Below the pieces are notes generated by a model. That model searched no databases, had not been told where the DNA came from, and was given only the letters and a program-made list of their open reading frames with translations. Source: Halomonas jincaotanensis (GTDB lineage Bacteria; Pseudomonadota; Gammaproteobacteria; Pseudomonadales; Halomonadaceae). Taken from it: a stretch of DNA of 64,000 nt. The stretch is taken from positions 372,001 through 436,000 of the forward strand of contig NZ_JAHCLU010000001.1 of the NCBI RefSeq assembly GCF_018448785.1. Reading direction: 5' to 3'. Positions 34,793 to 43,590 of the stretch are shown here, piece by piece (within the stretch, counting starts at the first letter, position 1; every line of letters begins with the position of its first letter). Both the position numbers and the translations under genes were made by a program.

Positions 34793-35769
34793 TTCTGGCT
34801 CCAGGCAGCGTCGTTGACCAGGCTGATCGGGCGTTCGCCCTTCAGGGCCAGACGAATATTGTCGACCGCTCGCTGCGCCATGGCCAGACGGGTTTCATGG
34901 GTTGCCGAGCCGATATGCGGCATCGCCACGACATTGGCCATGTGCGGCAGGGGCGATTCCGGCGACAGGGGTTCCTGCTCGAAAACGTCGAGACCGGCGG
35001 CGTGGATCTCACCCTTCTCGAGCGCCGCGATCAGCGACGACTCATCGACGACCTTGCCGCGCGAGATGTTGACGAAGATCGCCGTGGGCTTCATCAAGGC
35101 GAACTCCCGGGCGCCGAACAGATGCTCGGTCTCGGCGGTGAGAGGCACGCTGACGCAGACGAAGTCGGACTCGGCGAGCAGGGCGTCGAGCTCGCGTCGC
35201 TCGGCGCCGAGCGAGCTTTCCAGCGCCGGCTTGGGCGAGGCATTGGAATACAGCACATTCATGCCGAAGCCCAGCGCGCCGCGCGTGGCGATGGCCGCAC
35301 CGATGCGTCCCATGCCGACCATTCCCAGTGTCTTGCCGTGCACGTCGCTGCCGAATTGCGGCTCGCCGATGCTCGCCTGCCAATCGCCCCGCTTGACGAA
35401 ATCGGCGAGTTCGATCGCTCGCCGCGCCGTGGCCATGATCAACAAAAAGCCGGTATCGGCAGTGGTCTCGGTGAGCACATCCGGGGTATTGCACAGCAGG
35501 ATCCCCCGGCGCGTCATCTCCTCGACCGGATAGTTGTCGTAACCCACCGAAATGCTGGCGATGGCCTCCAGCTGGGGGGCCGCGTCGAGGAGTGAGGCGG
35601 GGATTTTCAGGCTCGAGCCGATCAGCCCGTGAGCGTCCTTGAGTGCCTCGCGAAAGGCTTCGTTATCGGTCGATTCGAGATGCTCGAAGTAATCGACATG
35701 AAATTCCTGCCGCAACTGATCCAGCTGAGGTTGCTTGAGGCGGCTGAACGCGACGATGCGCTTGGTCAT
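34789..35769 (-). CDS. ghrB: GhrB-like glyoxylate/hydroxypyruvate/2-ketogluconate reductase
   Basis: D-2-hydroxyacid dehydrogenase, 326 residues. It has SISVGYDNYPVEEM near 74, GMGRIGAAIATRGALGFGM for NADPH binding, and the catalytic R in NISRGKVVDE, E in DVFEQEPL and H in MPHIGSATHET. These fit GhrB (TkrA), which reduces 2-ketogluconate and hydroxypyruvate. First gene of the minus-strand operon with the HAD gene and kduD; AAGGACAG precedes the ATG. It shares family but not close identity with the enzyme at 11005. Gene symbol is by resemblance only. Confidence 0.85.
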   Translation of the reverse strand: MTKRIVAFSRLKQPQLDQLRQEFHVDYFEHLESTDNEAFREALKDAHGLIGSSLKIPASLLDAAPQLEAIASISVGYDNYPVEEMTRRGILLCNTPDVLTETTADTGFLLIMATARRAIELADFVKRGDWQASIGEPQFGSDVHGKTLGMVGMGRIGAAIATRGALGFGMNVLYSNASPKPALESSLGAERRELDALLAESDFVCVSVPLTAETEHLFGAREFALMKPTAIFVNISRGKVVDESSLIAALEKGEIHAAGLDVFEQEPLSPESPLPHMANVVAMPHIGSATHETRLAMAQRAVDNIRLALKGERPISLVNDAAWSQK

Positions 35770-35987
35770 GATTCTGTCCTTGCCTGGGTAGTCGGTCGAT
35801 CAGAAAAAGTGAAAAGGTGATATATAGTTAGCGCGATGGGCGTAGGTCATCTCAGTCGTCCGGGCCAAATCTTGGGTCCAAGGGAGATGCTGGCACCAGG
35901 CCCTGGGCGCATTCTCCGCGGCGGGGTCCCCTGCGTCACGATATCATCCACGTTAGCAGACTAACCCGCCCAATCGATGGCCCTGTC

Positions 35988-37898
35988 ATGTTTCGTTTCT
36001 TCGAAAATCTGGTGAATCCCTACCCGCCTGGCGAACCCTCTACGCCACCACGCGGGCTATTCGCCTTCATCCTGCATTTCTCGCGGCCGGTGTTGCCGTT
36101 GCTGATCGCCATGTCGCTGATCACGGCACTGGTGTCGGCGGCCGAGGTGCTGTTCTTCCATTACATGGGCGAGCTCGTGGACTGGCTGTCAACGGCCGAG
36201 CGCGAGGGTTTCGTTGCCGAATACGGCTGGCGGCTGGCAGGCATGGGAGCAATGGTGATGATCGGCCTGCCACTCCTGACATTATTGCAATCGCTGGTGA
36301 CTCACCAGAGCATCTTCGGCAACTACCCGATGATCGGGCGCTGGCTGTCGCATCGCCATATGCTTGGGCAGAGCCTGGCCTTCTATCAGGACGAGTTTGC
36401 CGGACGGGTTTCCCAGAAGGTGATGCAGACGGCCCTGGCGATCCGCGAGACCGTGATGAAGCTCATGGACCTGATGGTCTACGTGATCGTCTATTTCAGT
36501 GGCGCGATGCTGCTGATGGGTAACGCCGAACCCTGGCTGATGCTGCCGCTGATGGTCTGGCTGGTGGGGTACGGGCTCATCATGTGGGTATACGTGCCCA
36601 GGCTTCGCAAGGTGTCGATGGACCAGGCCGATGCGCGCGCGCAGATGACCGGGCGCATCGTCGATAGTTACAGCAACATCCAGACCATCAAGCTGTTTGC
36701 CGACACACAGCGCGAGCAGGCCTATGCCCGCGATGCCATGGAGACCTTCATGGCCACCGTGCACCGCCAGATGCGTCTGGCCACGAAACTGACGGTGAGC
36801 CTGACCGTGCTCAACTCGCTGCTGCTGGCCGCAGTGGCGGCCATGGCCATCGGGGCCTGGTACCTGGAGGCGGTATCGCTCGGGGCGATTGCGGTGGCGA
36901 TCGCGTTGGTGATGCGCATCCGCTTCATGAGCAACTGGATTCTCTGGGAAGTGGCCGGGCTATTCGAGAATATCGGCACGGTGCAGGATGGGATCAATAC
37001 CATCGCCCGGACGCCGGCGGTCCAGGATCGTCCCAATGCCGTCGAGTTGCGCGTGATGCATGGCGAGATCCGCTTCGAGGCGCTGCGCTTCCATTATGCG
37101 GGTCACGATGACAGGGCAGGTCATGATGACGAGGCTGGCCACGATGGTGAGGGAGCGCACGTCTTCGATGGCATGAGCCTGACCATCGCGCCCGGCGAGA
37201 AGGTCGGCGTGATCGGGCGCTCGGGGGCGGGCAAGTCGACGCTTGCCAACCTGCTGCTGCGCTTCTTCGATCTCCAGGGCGGGCGTATCCTGATCGACGA
37301 TCAGGATATCGTCACGGTGACGCAGGTGTCGTTGCGCCAGCGAATCGGTATGGTCACGCAGGACACGTCACTGCTGCATCGCTCGGTGCGCGACAACATC
37401 CGCTACGGGAGCCCTGACGCCAGCGAGGAGGCGATCCGTGAGGCGGTACGTCGCGCTCACGCCGACACCTTCATCGAGTCGCTTGTCGATCTCGAGGGAC
37501 GGCGAGGCCTGGACGCCCATGTCGGCGAGCGCGGCGTCAAGCTCTCCGGCGGCCAGCGTCAACGTATCGCCATTGCCCGCGTGCTGCTGAAGAACGCGCC
37601 GATCCTGGTGCTCGACGAGGCGACGTCGGCGCTGGACTCCGAGGTGGAGGCGGCGATACAAGAGCAGCTTTACGCGCTGATGGAGGGCAAGACGGTGATC
37701 GCCATTGCCCATCGACTCTCGACCATTGCAATGCTTGATCGCCTGGTAGTGATCGATGCGGGGCGTATCGTCGAAAGCGGCACTCATGGTGAATTGCTGG
37801 CGCGCGATGGGCTTTACGCCGCCCTCTGGCGCCGCCAATCGGGTGGCTTTCTGGGGCAGGACATCGAAAGTGAGGCGCCAGTGGGTGCCGAGCCGTGA
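35988..37898 (+). CDS. ABC exporter (fused permease-ATPase, MsbA-like)
   Basis: Half-transporter of 636 residues with an N-terminal membrane domain (six hydrophobic helices, about 30-330) and a C-terminal ATPase. The P-loop is GRSGAGKST near 409, with signature KLSGGQRQRIAIARVLL near 518, Walker B ILVLDEATSALDSE, and H in AIAHRLSTI. All catalytic residues are present. Between the first two ATPase strands (residues 371-388) there is an insert made of three hexapeptides AGHDDR, AGHDDE, AGHDGE, then GAH, encoded by an 18-bp repeat. Most relatives lack such an insert. Substrate unknown; lipid, peptide or metal-linked export are all possible. It is monocistronic. Confidence 0.9.
   Translation: MFRFFENLVNPYPPGEPSTPPRGLFAFILHFSRPVLPLLIAMSLITALVSAAEVLFFHYMGELVDWLSTAEREGFVAEYGWRLAGMGAMVMIGLPLLTLLQSLVTHQSIFGNYPMIGRWLSHRHMLGQSLAFYQDEFAGRVSQKVMQTALAIRETVMKLMDLMVYVIVYFSGAMLLMGNAEPWLMLPLMVWLVGYGLIMWVYVPRLRKVSMDQADARAQMTGRIVDSYSNIQTIKLFADTQREQAYARDAMETFMATVHRQMRLATKLTVSLTVLNSLLLAAVAAMAIGAWYLEAVSLGAIAVAIALVMRIRFMSNWILWEVAGLFENIGTVQDGINTIARTPAVQDRPNAVELRVMHGEIRFEALRFHYAGHDDRAGHDDEAGHDGEGAHVFDGMSLTIAPGEKVGVIGRSGAGKSTLANLLLRFFDLQGGRILIDDQDIVTVTQVSLRQRIGMVTQDTSLLHRSVRDNIRYGSPDASEEAIREAVRRAHADTFIESLVDLEGRRGLDAHVGERGVKLSGGQRQRIAIARVLLKNAPILVLDEATSALDSEVEAAIQEQLYALMEGKTVIAIAHRLSTIAMLDRLVVIDAGRIVESGTHGELLARDGLYAALWRRQSGGFLGQDIESEAPVGAEP
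37098..37151 (+). repeat. 18-bp tandem repeat, three copies, inside the ABC exporter gene
   Basis: Copies at 37098-37115, 37116-37133 and 37134-37151 encode AGHDDR, AGHDDE and AGHDGE in frame. The copies differ mainly at third codon positions, so the repeat is not brand new and the His/Asp character has been kept. Confidence 0.85.
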
Positions 37899-37969
37899 AG
37901 GCTTAGCGACCATCCGCACGATTGCACGGACGCCCGGTGAGATATTCGAATACATTGATCAAGTACCGC

Positions 37970-38272
37970 TCAGGCGCAGTCCGCGGCGCCTTCCCCGAAC
38001 ATGTCGAACAGCAGGTCGCGCCCCAGCTCGGTGAGTACGAAACGATCGTGCTCGTTGAATACCGCGGATTCACTCTGCTCGAGGATCCGCTGGCAGATGT
38101 GCCAGTCGGAGGAGGCCGCCTCGAGTTCGTCGATCGTGTCGCGGTCGAGGCCGCGATGGCCAATTGTCACCGTTTCGAGTACGTGACCGTGTTGATACAG
38201 CAGGGCTGCCATGAGTGAAAGGCATTGGCGGAGACTGCGCTGCATACCGGTCTGAGTCGAGATAATCGTCAT
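37970..38272 (-). CDS. Conserved-looking small protein of unknown function (100 aa)
   Basis: A 100-residue soluble protein from ATG 38272 (MTIISTQTGMQRSLRQCL), supported by AGGAG ten bases upstream and by an excellent promoter at 38310-38338. It is acidic in the second half (DRDTIDELEAASSDW, then ICQRILEQ) and ends DRFVLTELGRDLLFDMFGEG. The pattern of a short helix bundle followed by a winged-helix-like LTELGRDLL stretch resembles the tail of small HTH proteins, but this is a guess. I do not recognise the family. It follows argF on the same strand with its own promoter. Confidence 0.7.
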   Translation of the reverse strand: MTIISTQTGMQRSLRQCLSLMAALLYQHGHVLETVTIGHRGLDRDTIDELEAASSDWHICQRILEQSESAVFNEHDRFVLTELGRDLLFDMFGEGAADCA

Positions 38273-38309
38273 GCGCTGTCGCTCCTCATGCGAGAGTATG
38301 CTGCAGCGC

Positions 38310-38338
38310 ATTATACTACGGGAGCTGTGTTAGACCAA
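38310..38338 (-). promoter_or_regulatory. Sigma-70 promoter of the 100-aa gene
   Basis: Minus-strand -35 TTGGTC (38333-38338) and perfect -10 TATAAT (38310-38315) separated by exactly 17 bases, about 40 bases upstream of the ATG at 38272. The -35 box overlaps a palindrome (38330-38345) and lies next to the argF stop codon. Confidence 0.8.
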
Positions 38339-38345
38339 GGTCTAA
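38330..38345. promoter_or_regulatory. Palindrome TTAGACC-AA-GGTCTAA over the -35 box
   Basis: Perfect 7-bp arms (38330-38336, 38339-38345) around two bases. It contains the argF stop codon (38342-38344) and covers the -35 box of the downstream promoter, the normal position for a repressor site. The arms are too close to form a good RNA hairpin, which favours a protein-binding site. Confidence 0.5.
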
Positions 38346-39277
38346 TGCTGAGTCGGCCAGCTCTCCACGCGTCCCAGCAGCAGGAACTCCAGAAGCGCCT
38401 TCTGGGCATGAAGACGGTTCCCTGCCTCCTGCCAGACCACAGCACGCGGGTCGTCGAGCAGGGTCGTGCTGATCTCCTCGCCCCGATGCGCCGGCAGGCA
38501 GTGCAGGAAAATGACGTCCGGCTTGGCCCGATCGAGCATTGCCTCGGTGACCTGAAAGCCAGCAAAGTCCGCTTCGCGCTTGACCTGCTCCGCTTCCTGC
38601 CCCATGGAAGCCCAGACATCGGTGGTCACAAGATCGACCTTATCCACCGCGGCCATCGGGTCGTGGAGGACGGTCACTCGGTCGCCGGCGGCCTCGAGAA
38701 TGTCCTGACGGGGTTCATAACCTCTGGGGCAGCATACACGCAGTTGAAAATCGAACTGTCGAGCGGCGTTGATCCAGGAGTGGCACATGTTGTTGCCGTC
38801 ACCGATCCATACCGCGGTGCGTCCCCGGATGCTGCCGCGCTTCTCGGTCCAGGTCATGACATCGGCGAGGAGCTGGCAGGGATGGTAGTCGTCGGTCAGG
38901 GCATTGATCACCGGCACCGTACTGGCGGCGGCGAAGGTTTCAAGGCCGGCGTGCGAGAAGGTGCGCACCATGACCGCATCGACCATTTCCGAGAGCACCC
39001 GCGCGGTGTCACCGATCGGTTCGCCTCGCCCCAGCTGAGTATCGCGCGGCGAGAGGAACAGGGCATGGCCACCGAACTGTGCCATGGCGGTCTCGAAGGA
39101 GACGCGGGTGCGCGTCGATGACTTCTCGAAGATCATCGCCAGCGTGCGGTTGCTGAAGGGCGAGTAGCTTGGGCCGTGGGCCTTCAGGCCGTTCTTGATC
39201 GAGATGGCGCGCTGGATCAGATAGCGCAGCTCTTCCGAACTGAGGTCAAGCAGGGTCAGGAAATGGCGAGTGGCCAT
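38342..39277 (-). CDS. argF: Ornithine carbamoyltransferase
   Basis: Arginine biosynthesis: carbamoyl phosphate plus ornithine to citrulline. 311 residues from ATG 39277 ([12 protein letters not shown]), with GGAG six bases upstream. The carbamoyl-phosphate motif is in [10 protein letters not shown] near residue 51, with [12 protein letters not shown] near 128, the ornithine-binding segment DVWASMGQE and [12 protein letters not shown] carrying the catalytic cysteine. Full-length anabolic type; no arcABC genes nearby. argG lies only 1.6 kb away but is separately transcribed. Confidence 0.96.
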   Translation of the reverse strand: MATRHFLTLLDLSSEELRYLIQRAISIKNGLKAHGPSYSPFSNRTLAMIFEKSSTRTRVSFETAMAQFGGHALFLSPRDTQLGRGEPIGDTARVLSEMVDAVMVRTFSHAGLETFAAASTVPVINALTDDYHPCQLLADVMTWTEKRGSIRGRTAVWIGDGNNMCHSWINAARQFDFQLRVCCPRGYEPRQDILEAAGDRVTVLHDPMAAVDKVDLVTTDVWASMGQEAEQVKREADFAGFQVTEAMLDRAKPDVIFLHCLPAHRGEEISTTLLDDPRAVVWQEAGNRLHAQKALLEFLLLGRVESWPTQH

Positions 39278-39540
39278 GGTGTGCTCCACGAAAAACGACC
39301 ATCGTAGCCAGCCGCCGGGGGATGCGCAACGCGCCCGGCATCAGTAGAATGGCGTTATCGGCAAGGTTGACCACCGCGCTTGGTTATTTCTCAACGACGC
39401 GGGCACCAGCCCGTTGACGTGCCACCTGTCTTTTCCGATGTCTGATCCGGTTGGGGGGAATCATCCGAGTGCAACGCCTCAGCGAAACGAACGGCCTGTA
39501 CTGATATCAAAGGCCTCAAGCGAAACCAAAGGGAGATGTC

Positions 39541-39897
39541 ATGAGCACTACCGTCGAAAACATTCAGCGCCAGATCGGCGAGAATCCCATCCTGATCTAC
39601 ATGAAGGGCACGCCACAGCTGCCTCAGTGCGGCTTTTCGGCCCAGACCGTTCAGGCCCTGATGGCCTGTGGCGAGCGCTTCGCCTTCGTCAACGTGCTCG
39701 ACAATCCGGACATTCGTGCCGAGCTTCCCAAGGTCGGCAACTGGCCGACCTTCCCGCAGCTGTGGGTCGAAGGTGAGCTGGTGGGGGGCTGCGACATCGT
39801 GGTCGAGATGTACGAGAACGGTGAGCTCGAGACGCTGGTCAAGCAAGCCGCTACGCGGTCACAGGCCAGCGAGGAAGGCGCCAGCAAGGACGCCTGA
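39541..39897 (+). CDS. grxD: Monothiol glutaredoxin, Grx4 family
   Basis: Iron-sulfur cluster carrier/chaperone of the CGFS class, 118 residues. The active site CGFS is within QLPQCGFSAQT (C about residue 30), with the glutathione-binding WPTFPQLWVEGELVGGCDI block following. The tail of about 15 residues is acidic and disordered. AAGGGAG precedes the ATG. A strong terminator lies 38 bases after the stop codon. The 263-base gap to argF holds no gene that I can see. Confidence 0.95.
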   Translation: MSTTVENIQRQIGENPILIYMKGTPQLPQCGFSAQTVQALMACGERFAFVNVLDNPDIRAELPKVGNWPTFPQLWVEGELVGGCDIVVEMYENGELETLVKQAATRSQASEEGASKDA

Positions 39898-39934
39898 TAC
39901 CCGCATTGGCCAAGAGCGTCCAGGAGCGCAAGAC

Positions 39935-39964
39935 AAAGCCCGCGAGCGATTCGCGGGCTTTTTC
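39935..39964. terminator. Bidirectional rho-independent terminator between grxD and rnt
   Basis: Perfect 11-bp stem AAAGCCCGCGA / TCGCGGGCTTT (39935-39945, 39951-39961) with a five-base loop, followed by TTTC on the plus strand. It sits between two convergent genes, so it probably stops transcription from both sides, with the better U-tract for grxD. Confidence 0.92.
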
Positions 39965-39988
39965 ATGGCGCGCGAACACGCGCTGGCC

Positions 39989-40654
39989 TCAGTTTTCCAC
40001 CAGCCCCTGTTCCTTCTGGGCCAGGCTCCAGCCGCCCAGCTCCCGATAGCGATTGACCATGGCGCAGAACAACTCGGCAGTGCGCTCCGTGTCATAGCGC
40101 GCCGAATGGGCGGCGTTGTTGTCGAAGTCGATGCCGGCGACGCGGCACGCCCGGGCCAGCACGGTCTGCCCGTAGACCAGGCCGGCCAGCGAGGCGGTAT
40201 CGAAGCTCGAAAAGGGGTGAAAGGGGTTGCGCTTGATGCCGCAGCGATTGACGGCGGCATTGAGAAAACCATGGTCGAAGGCAGCGTTATGGCCCACCAG
40301 GACGGCACGTGTGCAGCCATGGGCCTTGATGGCCTTGCGCACCGGACGAAAGATTTCGCCCAAGGCTTCGGCCTCGGACAAAGCGACTTGCTGGCGCAGC
40401 GGGTCATCGAGCCGAATGCCGGTGAAATCCAGCGCCGACTGCTCCACGTTGGCGCCTTCGAAGGGCTTGATGTGGTAAGCATAGGTGGCATCGGGTTTCA
40501 GCCGGCCGTCGGCCTCCATGGTCAGGGTGACCGCGGCGATCTCGAGTAGCGCATCGCGCTCGGCATTGAAACCACCGGTTTCCAGGTCGACCACCACCGG
40601 CAGGTAACTGCGAAACCGCTGGGCCATCAGTTCGCGGGCGCTCGCCTCGCTCAT
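39989..40654 (-). CDS. rnt: Ribonuclease T
   Basis: DEDDh 3'-5' exoribonuclease that trims tRNA CCA ends and stable RNA 3' ends, 221 residues, normal length. Exo motifs: [11 protein letters not shown] near residue 20 (D, E), [13 protein letters not shown] near 118 (D) and [14 protein letters not shown] near 180 (H, D). [19 protein letters not shown] is typical for RNase T. It is transcribed alone and faces grxD. Confidence 0.95.
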   Translation of the reverse strand: MSEASARELMAQRFRSYLPVVVDLETGGFNAERDALLEIAAVTLTMEADGRLKPDATYAYHIKPFEGANVEQSALDFTGIRLDDPLRQQVALSEAEALGEIFRPVRKAIKAHGCTRAVLVGHNAAFDHGFLNAAVNRCGIKRNPFHPFSSFDTASLAGLVYGQTVLARACRVAGIDFDNNAAHSARYDTERTAELFCAMVNRYRELGGWSLAQKEQGLVEN

Positions 40655-40826
40655 TCGCCTCTCCTTATGTCTGCGCTTGCGCTTCTTGTTCTGGCCTTCA
40701 GTCTTGCGTGTTCCCTCTCGCGTCCCGTCATGGCGATTCGATCAAGGTCGCTGTTGAAGCGCGGCCAGTCTAGCAGTTTGGCCGCCCGGCGTCCCGGGGC
40801 CGGTATTCGCTGCCCCCTCTCCGCGC

Positions 40827-40832
40827 TATAAT
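40827..40832 (+). promoter_or_regulatory. Candidate -10 box for argG
   Basis: Perfect TATAAT 66 bases upstream of the argG ATG; the -35 position (40804-40809, TATTCG) is poor. I could not find a clear ArgR box pair around it. Confidence 0.4.
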
Positions 40833-40898
40833 GGTTGACACATGACGCGTGGTATCGTCACTGATTTCAACGCCAATGATTCCAACGAGGAGCCCTTA

Positions 40899-42119
40899 AT
40901 GTCCGATGTCAAGAAGGTCGTGCTGGCCTATTCCGGCGGCCTGGACACATCCGTCATCGTCAAGTGGTTGCAGGAAACCTACGACTGCGAAGTCGTGACC
41001 TTCACTGCCGATATCGGCCAGGGCGAGGAAGTCGAGCCGGCGCGTTCGAAGGCGCAGGCGTTGGGCGTCAAGGAAATCTACATCGAGGATCTGCGCGAGG
41101 AGTTCGTGCGTGATTACGTCTATCCGATGTTTCGTGCCAATACCCTCTACGAGGGCGAATACCTGCTCGGTACCTCGATCGCTCGACCGCTGATCGCGCG
41201 TCGCCTGATCGATATCGCTAACCAGACCGGCGCGGATGCCATCTCGCATGGCGCGACCGGCAAGGGCAACGATCAGGTGCGTTTCGAGCTGGGCGCCTAT
41301 GCCCTCAAGCCCGGCGTCAAGGTGATCGCACCGTGGCGGGAATGGAACCTGACCTCCCGTGAGAAGCTGATGGCCTATTGCCAGCAGCACGACATCCCGG
41401 TGGACTTCTCCAGCGGCAAGAAGAAGTCGCCCTATTCCATGGATGCCAATCTGCTGCATATCTCCTACGAGGGCGGCATCCTCGAGGACCCCTGGGCCGA
41501 GGCCGAGGAAGACATGTGGCGCTGGAGCGTGTCGCCGGAAACCGCGCCTGACCAGCCCACCTATGTGGAACTGACCTACGCCAAGGGCGATATCGTCGCC
41601 ATCGACGGCACGCCGATGCGCCCCCACGAGGTACTCGAGACGCTCAACAAGCTGGGCGGCGACAACGGCATCGGGCGTCTGGATATCGTCGAGAACCGCT
41701 ACGTGGGCATGAAATCGCGGGGCTGCTACGAGACGCCCGGCGGCACCATCATGCTGCGTGCCCACCGTGCCATCGAGTCCATTACCCTCGATCGCGAGGA
41801 GGCGCACCTCAAGGACGAGCTGATGCCGAAGTACGCCGAGGTGATCTACAACGGCTACTGGTGGAGCCCGGAGCGGCGCATGCTGCAGGCGGCCATCGAC
41901 GAGACCCAGAAGAATGTGTCCGGCGTGGTGCGCATGAAACTCTACAAGGGCAGCGCCACCGTGGCGGGACGCAAGTCCGACCAGTCGCTGTTCGACGAGT
42001 CGATTGCGACGTTCGAGGATGACGCCGGCGCCTACGACCAGAAGGATGCCGAAGGCTTCATCAAGCTTAATGCCCTGCGCCTGCGTATCGCCGCCGGCAA
42101 GGGACGCCAGCAGGACTGA
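40899..42119 (+). CDS. argG: Argininosuccinate synthase
   Basis: Arginine biosynthesis: citrulline, aspartate and ATP to argininosuccinate. 406 residues from ATG 40899 ([19 protein letters not shown]) behind ACGAGGAG; an upstream in-frame ATG at 40842 is less likely. The ATP pyrophosphatase loop is AYSGGLDTS at 10-18, with [15 protein letters not shown] near 120 and [17 protein letters not shown] near 185. Full length. It is followed after four bases by the HlyU-family gene, so the two are probably one transcript. Confidence 0.96.
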   Translation: MSDVKKVVLAYSGGLDTSVIVKWLQETYDCEVVTFTADIGQGEEVEPARSKAQALGVKEIYIEDLREEFVRDYVYPMFRANTLYEGEYLLGTSIARPLIARRLIDIANQTGADAISHGATGKGNDQVRFELGAYALKPGVKVIAPWREWNLTSREKLMAYCQQHDIPVDFSSGKKKSPYSMDANLLHISYEGGILEDPWAEAEEDMWRWSVSPETAPDQPTYVELTYAKGDIVAIDGTPMRPHEVLETLNKLGGDNGIGRLDIVENRYVGMKSRGCYETPGGTIMLRAHRAIESITLDREEAHLKDELMPKYAEVIYNGYWWSPERRMLQAAIDETQKNVSGVVRMKLYKGSATVAGRKSDQSLFDESIATFEDDAGAYDQKDAEGFIKLNALRLRIAAGKGRQQD

Positions 42120-42123
42120 TACC

Positions 42124-42453
42124 ATGTTGAAGAAACTGCTCTCCGGCCTGTTCGGCGCGGGTGACGACGGCCCGAAGAGCCCGAAAAGCCCGAAGAGACG
42201 CGCCGCCGATCCGGTGGAGTACAGGGGCTACCTGATCGTCTCGGAACCCGACGATCATGGCGGCCAGTATCGTGTCAGCGGCTGGATTCGCAAGCCGCTC
42301 CCCGGCGAGGGCGAAGAGGGTAGTCAGTTGCTCGAGCATCGCTTCGAGCGTTCCGACATGGTGCCCGGCCGCGAGGCCTGCGATCAGTTGATGATCAGCA
42401 AGGCGCAGCGCCTGATCGATGAAATCGGCGACGAGATGTTCAAGCCTCGCTGA
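42124..42453 (+). CDS. HlyU-family protein
   Basis: Small protein, 109 residues from ATG 42124. A basic N-terminal stretch (PKSPKSPKRRAADP) precedes the conserved part VEYRGYLIVSEPDD, then GQYRVSGWIRKP and LEHRFERSDMVPGREACDQL, which matches the HlyU family (winged-helix regulator of hemolysin in Vibrio; role elsewhere undefined). A repeated AAGAGCCCG in the DNA gives PKSPKSPK. The ribosome site AGGACTGA overlaps the argG stop codon, so translation is coupled to argG. Confidence 0.82.
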   Translation: MLKKLLSGLFGAGDDGPKSPKSPKRRAADPVEYRGYLIVSEPDDHGGQYRVSGWIRKPLPGEGEEGSQLLEHRFERSDMVPGREACDQLMISKAQRLIDEIGDEMFKPR

Positions 42454-42465
42454 GCCGGAGCGCCC

Positions 42466-43590
42466 ATGCGCCTCTTGTATCGTGCCTCGCCATGGCGAAC
42501 CCTTTTTACTGGCGACTTTCCGTCAGCGCTTGACGGTTGGCCGCCGGTCCTCGCCCCCCTACGTGATGCCCTGAACGCTCTCGGTCCCTCCCCCAGCCTC
42601 GCCGAGGCGCATCACTGGCAGGCCTCGCTGGTCGACGCGCTGGACCGCCTCGACCTTCCTGCTTGGCGTATCAGTCAAATCATCAGCGACCATAATGACT
42701 GGCTCTACCGTCGCTCTGTCGAGCTTTCCCTCAACGAGATGCAAGGACAGAGCTGGGGACCGCCGCCGGTGGCGTTCTGCGTGCTGACCCTGGGGTCGGT
42801 GGCGCGCCACGAGAGCCTTCTGGGGCCGGACCAAGACAATGCCATGATCATCGCCGACTACCCCGATGAGCGGCATACCGAGATTGACGGCTATTTCCAG
42901 GCTCTCGGCGAGCGCTTCACCCAGCGCCTCGACGCGGCCGGCATACCGCTGTGTCAGGGGCATGTGATGGCGCGCTTCCCGATGTGGCGCAAGCGTCTGT
43001 CGGAGTGGGGCGAGCAACTGGCGTTATGGACGGCGGACCGTCGCGTCAAACGTGTCCAGCAGGCCAACATCTTGCTCGATTTCCATCCGGTGTATGGTGA
43101 GCCAGCGCTCTCGGAGGCGCTGTCGGATCGAGTGGCGAGGCGGTTGCCCCACGCTTATCTGTTTCTCGACGAGATGGCCGAGCTGCTTCACGAGACGCCG
43201 GTCGCGCTGGATCGCTTCGGCCGCCTGGCCAGCGGCGGAGAGGGCGCACCTCACGAACGGGCGATCGATCTCAAGCATCGCGGCGTATTGCCGCTGGTCA
43301 ATGCCGTGCGCCTGCTGTCGCTGCGCCACGCCGTGACGCCCCCCGACACCCGCTCGCGGCTGACGGCACTGGTCATGAGTGACGTGCTTGACACTGAGCA
43401 CGCCAGAGCACTGACGATGGCACTGGCGCGCCTTCAAGGGCTGCTGCTCGGCGAGCAGCGCATGGCGCTGGCCGAGGGCCGTACGCCGGACGGGTGGGTG
43501 AACGAGGCGCGCCTCGCTGAGGACGAGCGGTGGTTGCTGCGCCACGATCTCAAGCAGATCCAGGCGGTGATCAGACGGGCGCGGGACTAG
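42466..43590 (+). CDS. DUF294-type nucleotidyltransferase-like protein
   Basis: Protein of 374 residues with the nucleotidyltransferase-like motif LGSVARHESLLGPDQDN near 108-124 (canonical GSxxR-E---DQD, so the two metal aspartates are there) and a helical C-terminal substrate-binding-like domain (DUF294_C). Relatives usually carry N-terminal cyclic-nucleotide and CBS domains; here they are absent and an approximately 90-residue helical segment replaces them. These proteins are linked by gene order to symporter-kinase and DnaQ-type exonuclease genes, as here: it converges with the kinase gene, overlapping 20 bases. Modified target unknown; nucleotidylation of a signalling partner is an inference. 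Confidence 0.8.
   Translation: MRLLYRASPWRTLFTGDFPSALDGWPPVLAPLRDALNALGPSPSLAEAHHWQASLVDALDRLDLPAWRISQIISDHNDWLYRRSVELSLNEMQGQSWGPPPVAFCVLTLGSVARHESLLGPDQDNAMIIADYPDERHTEIDGYFQALGERFTQRLDAAGIPLCQGHVMARFPMWRKRLSEWGEQLALWTADRRVKRVQQANILLDFHPVYGEPALSEALSDRVARRLPHAYLFLDEMAELLHETPVALDRFGRLASGGEGAPHERAIDLKHRGVLPLVNAVRLLSLRHAVTPPDTRSRLTALVMSDVLDTEHARALTMALARLQGLLLGEQRMALAEGRTPDGWVNEARLAEDERWLLRHDLKQIQAVIRRARD

Noticed and set aside
40896..42125. Open frame of about 409 codons antisense to argG
   Set aside because: ArgG is certain and the antisense product has no recognisable domain.
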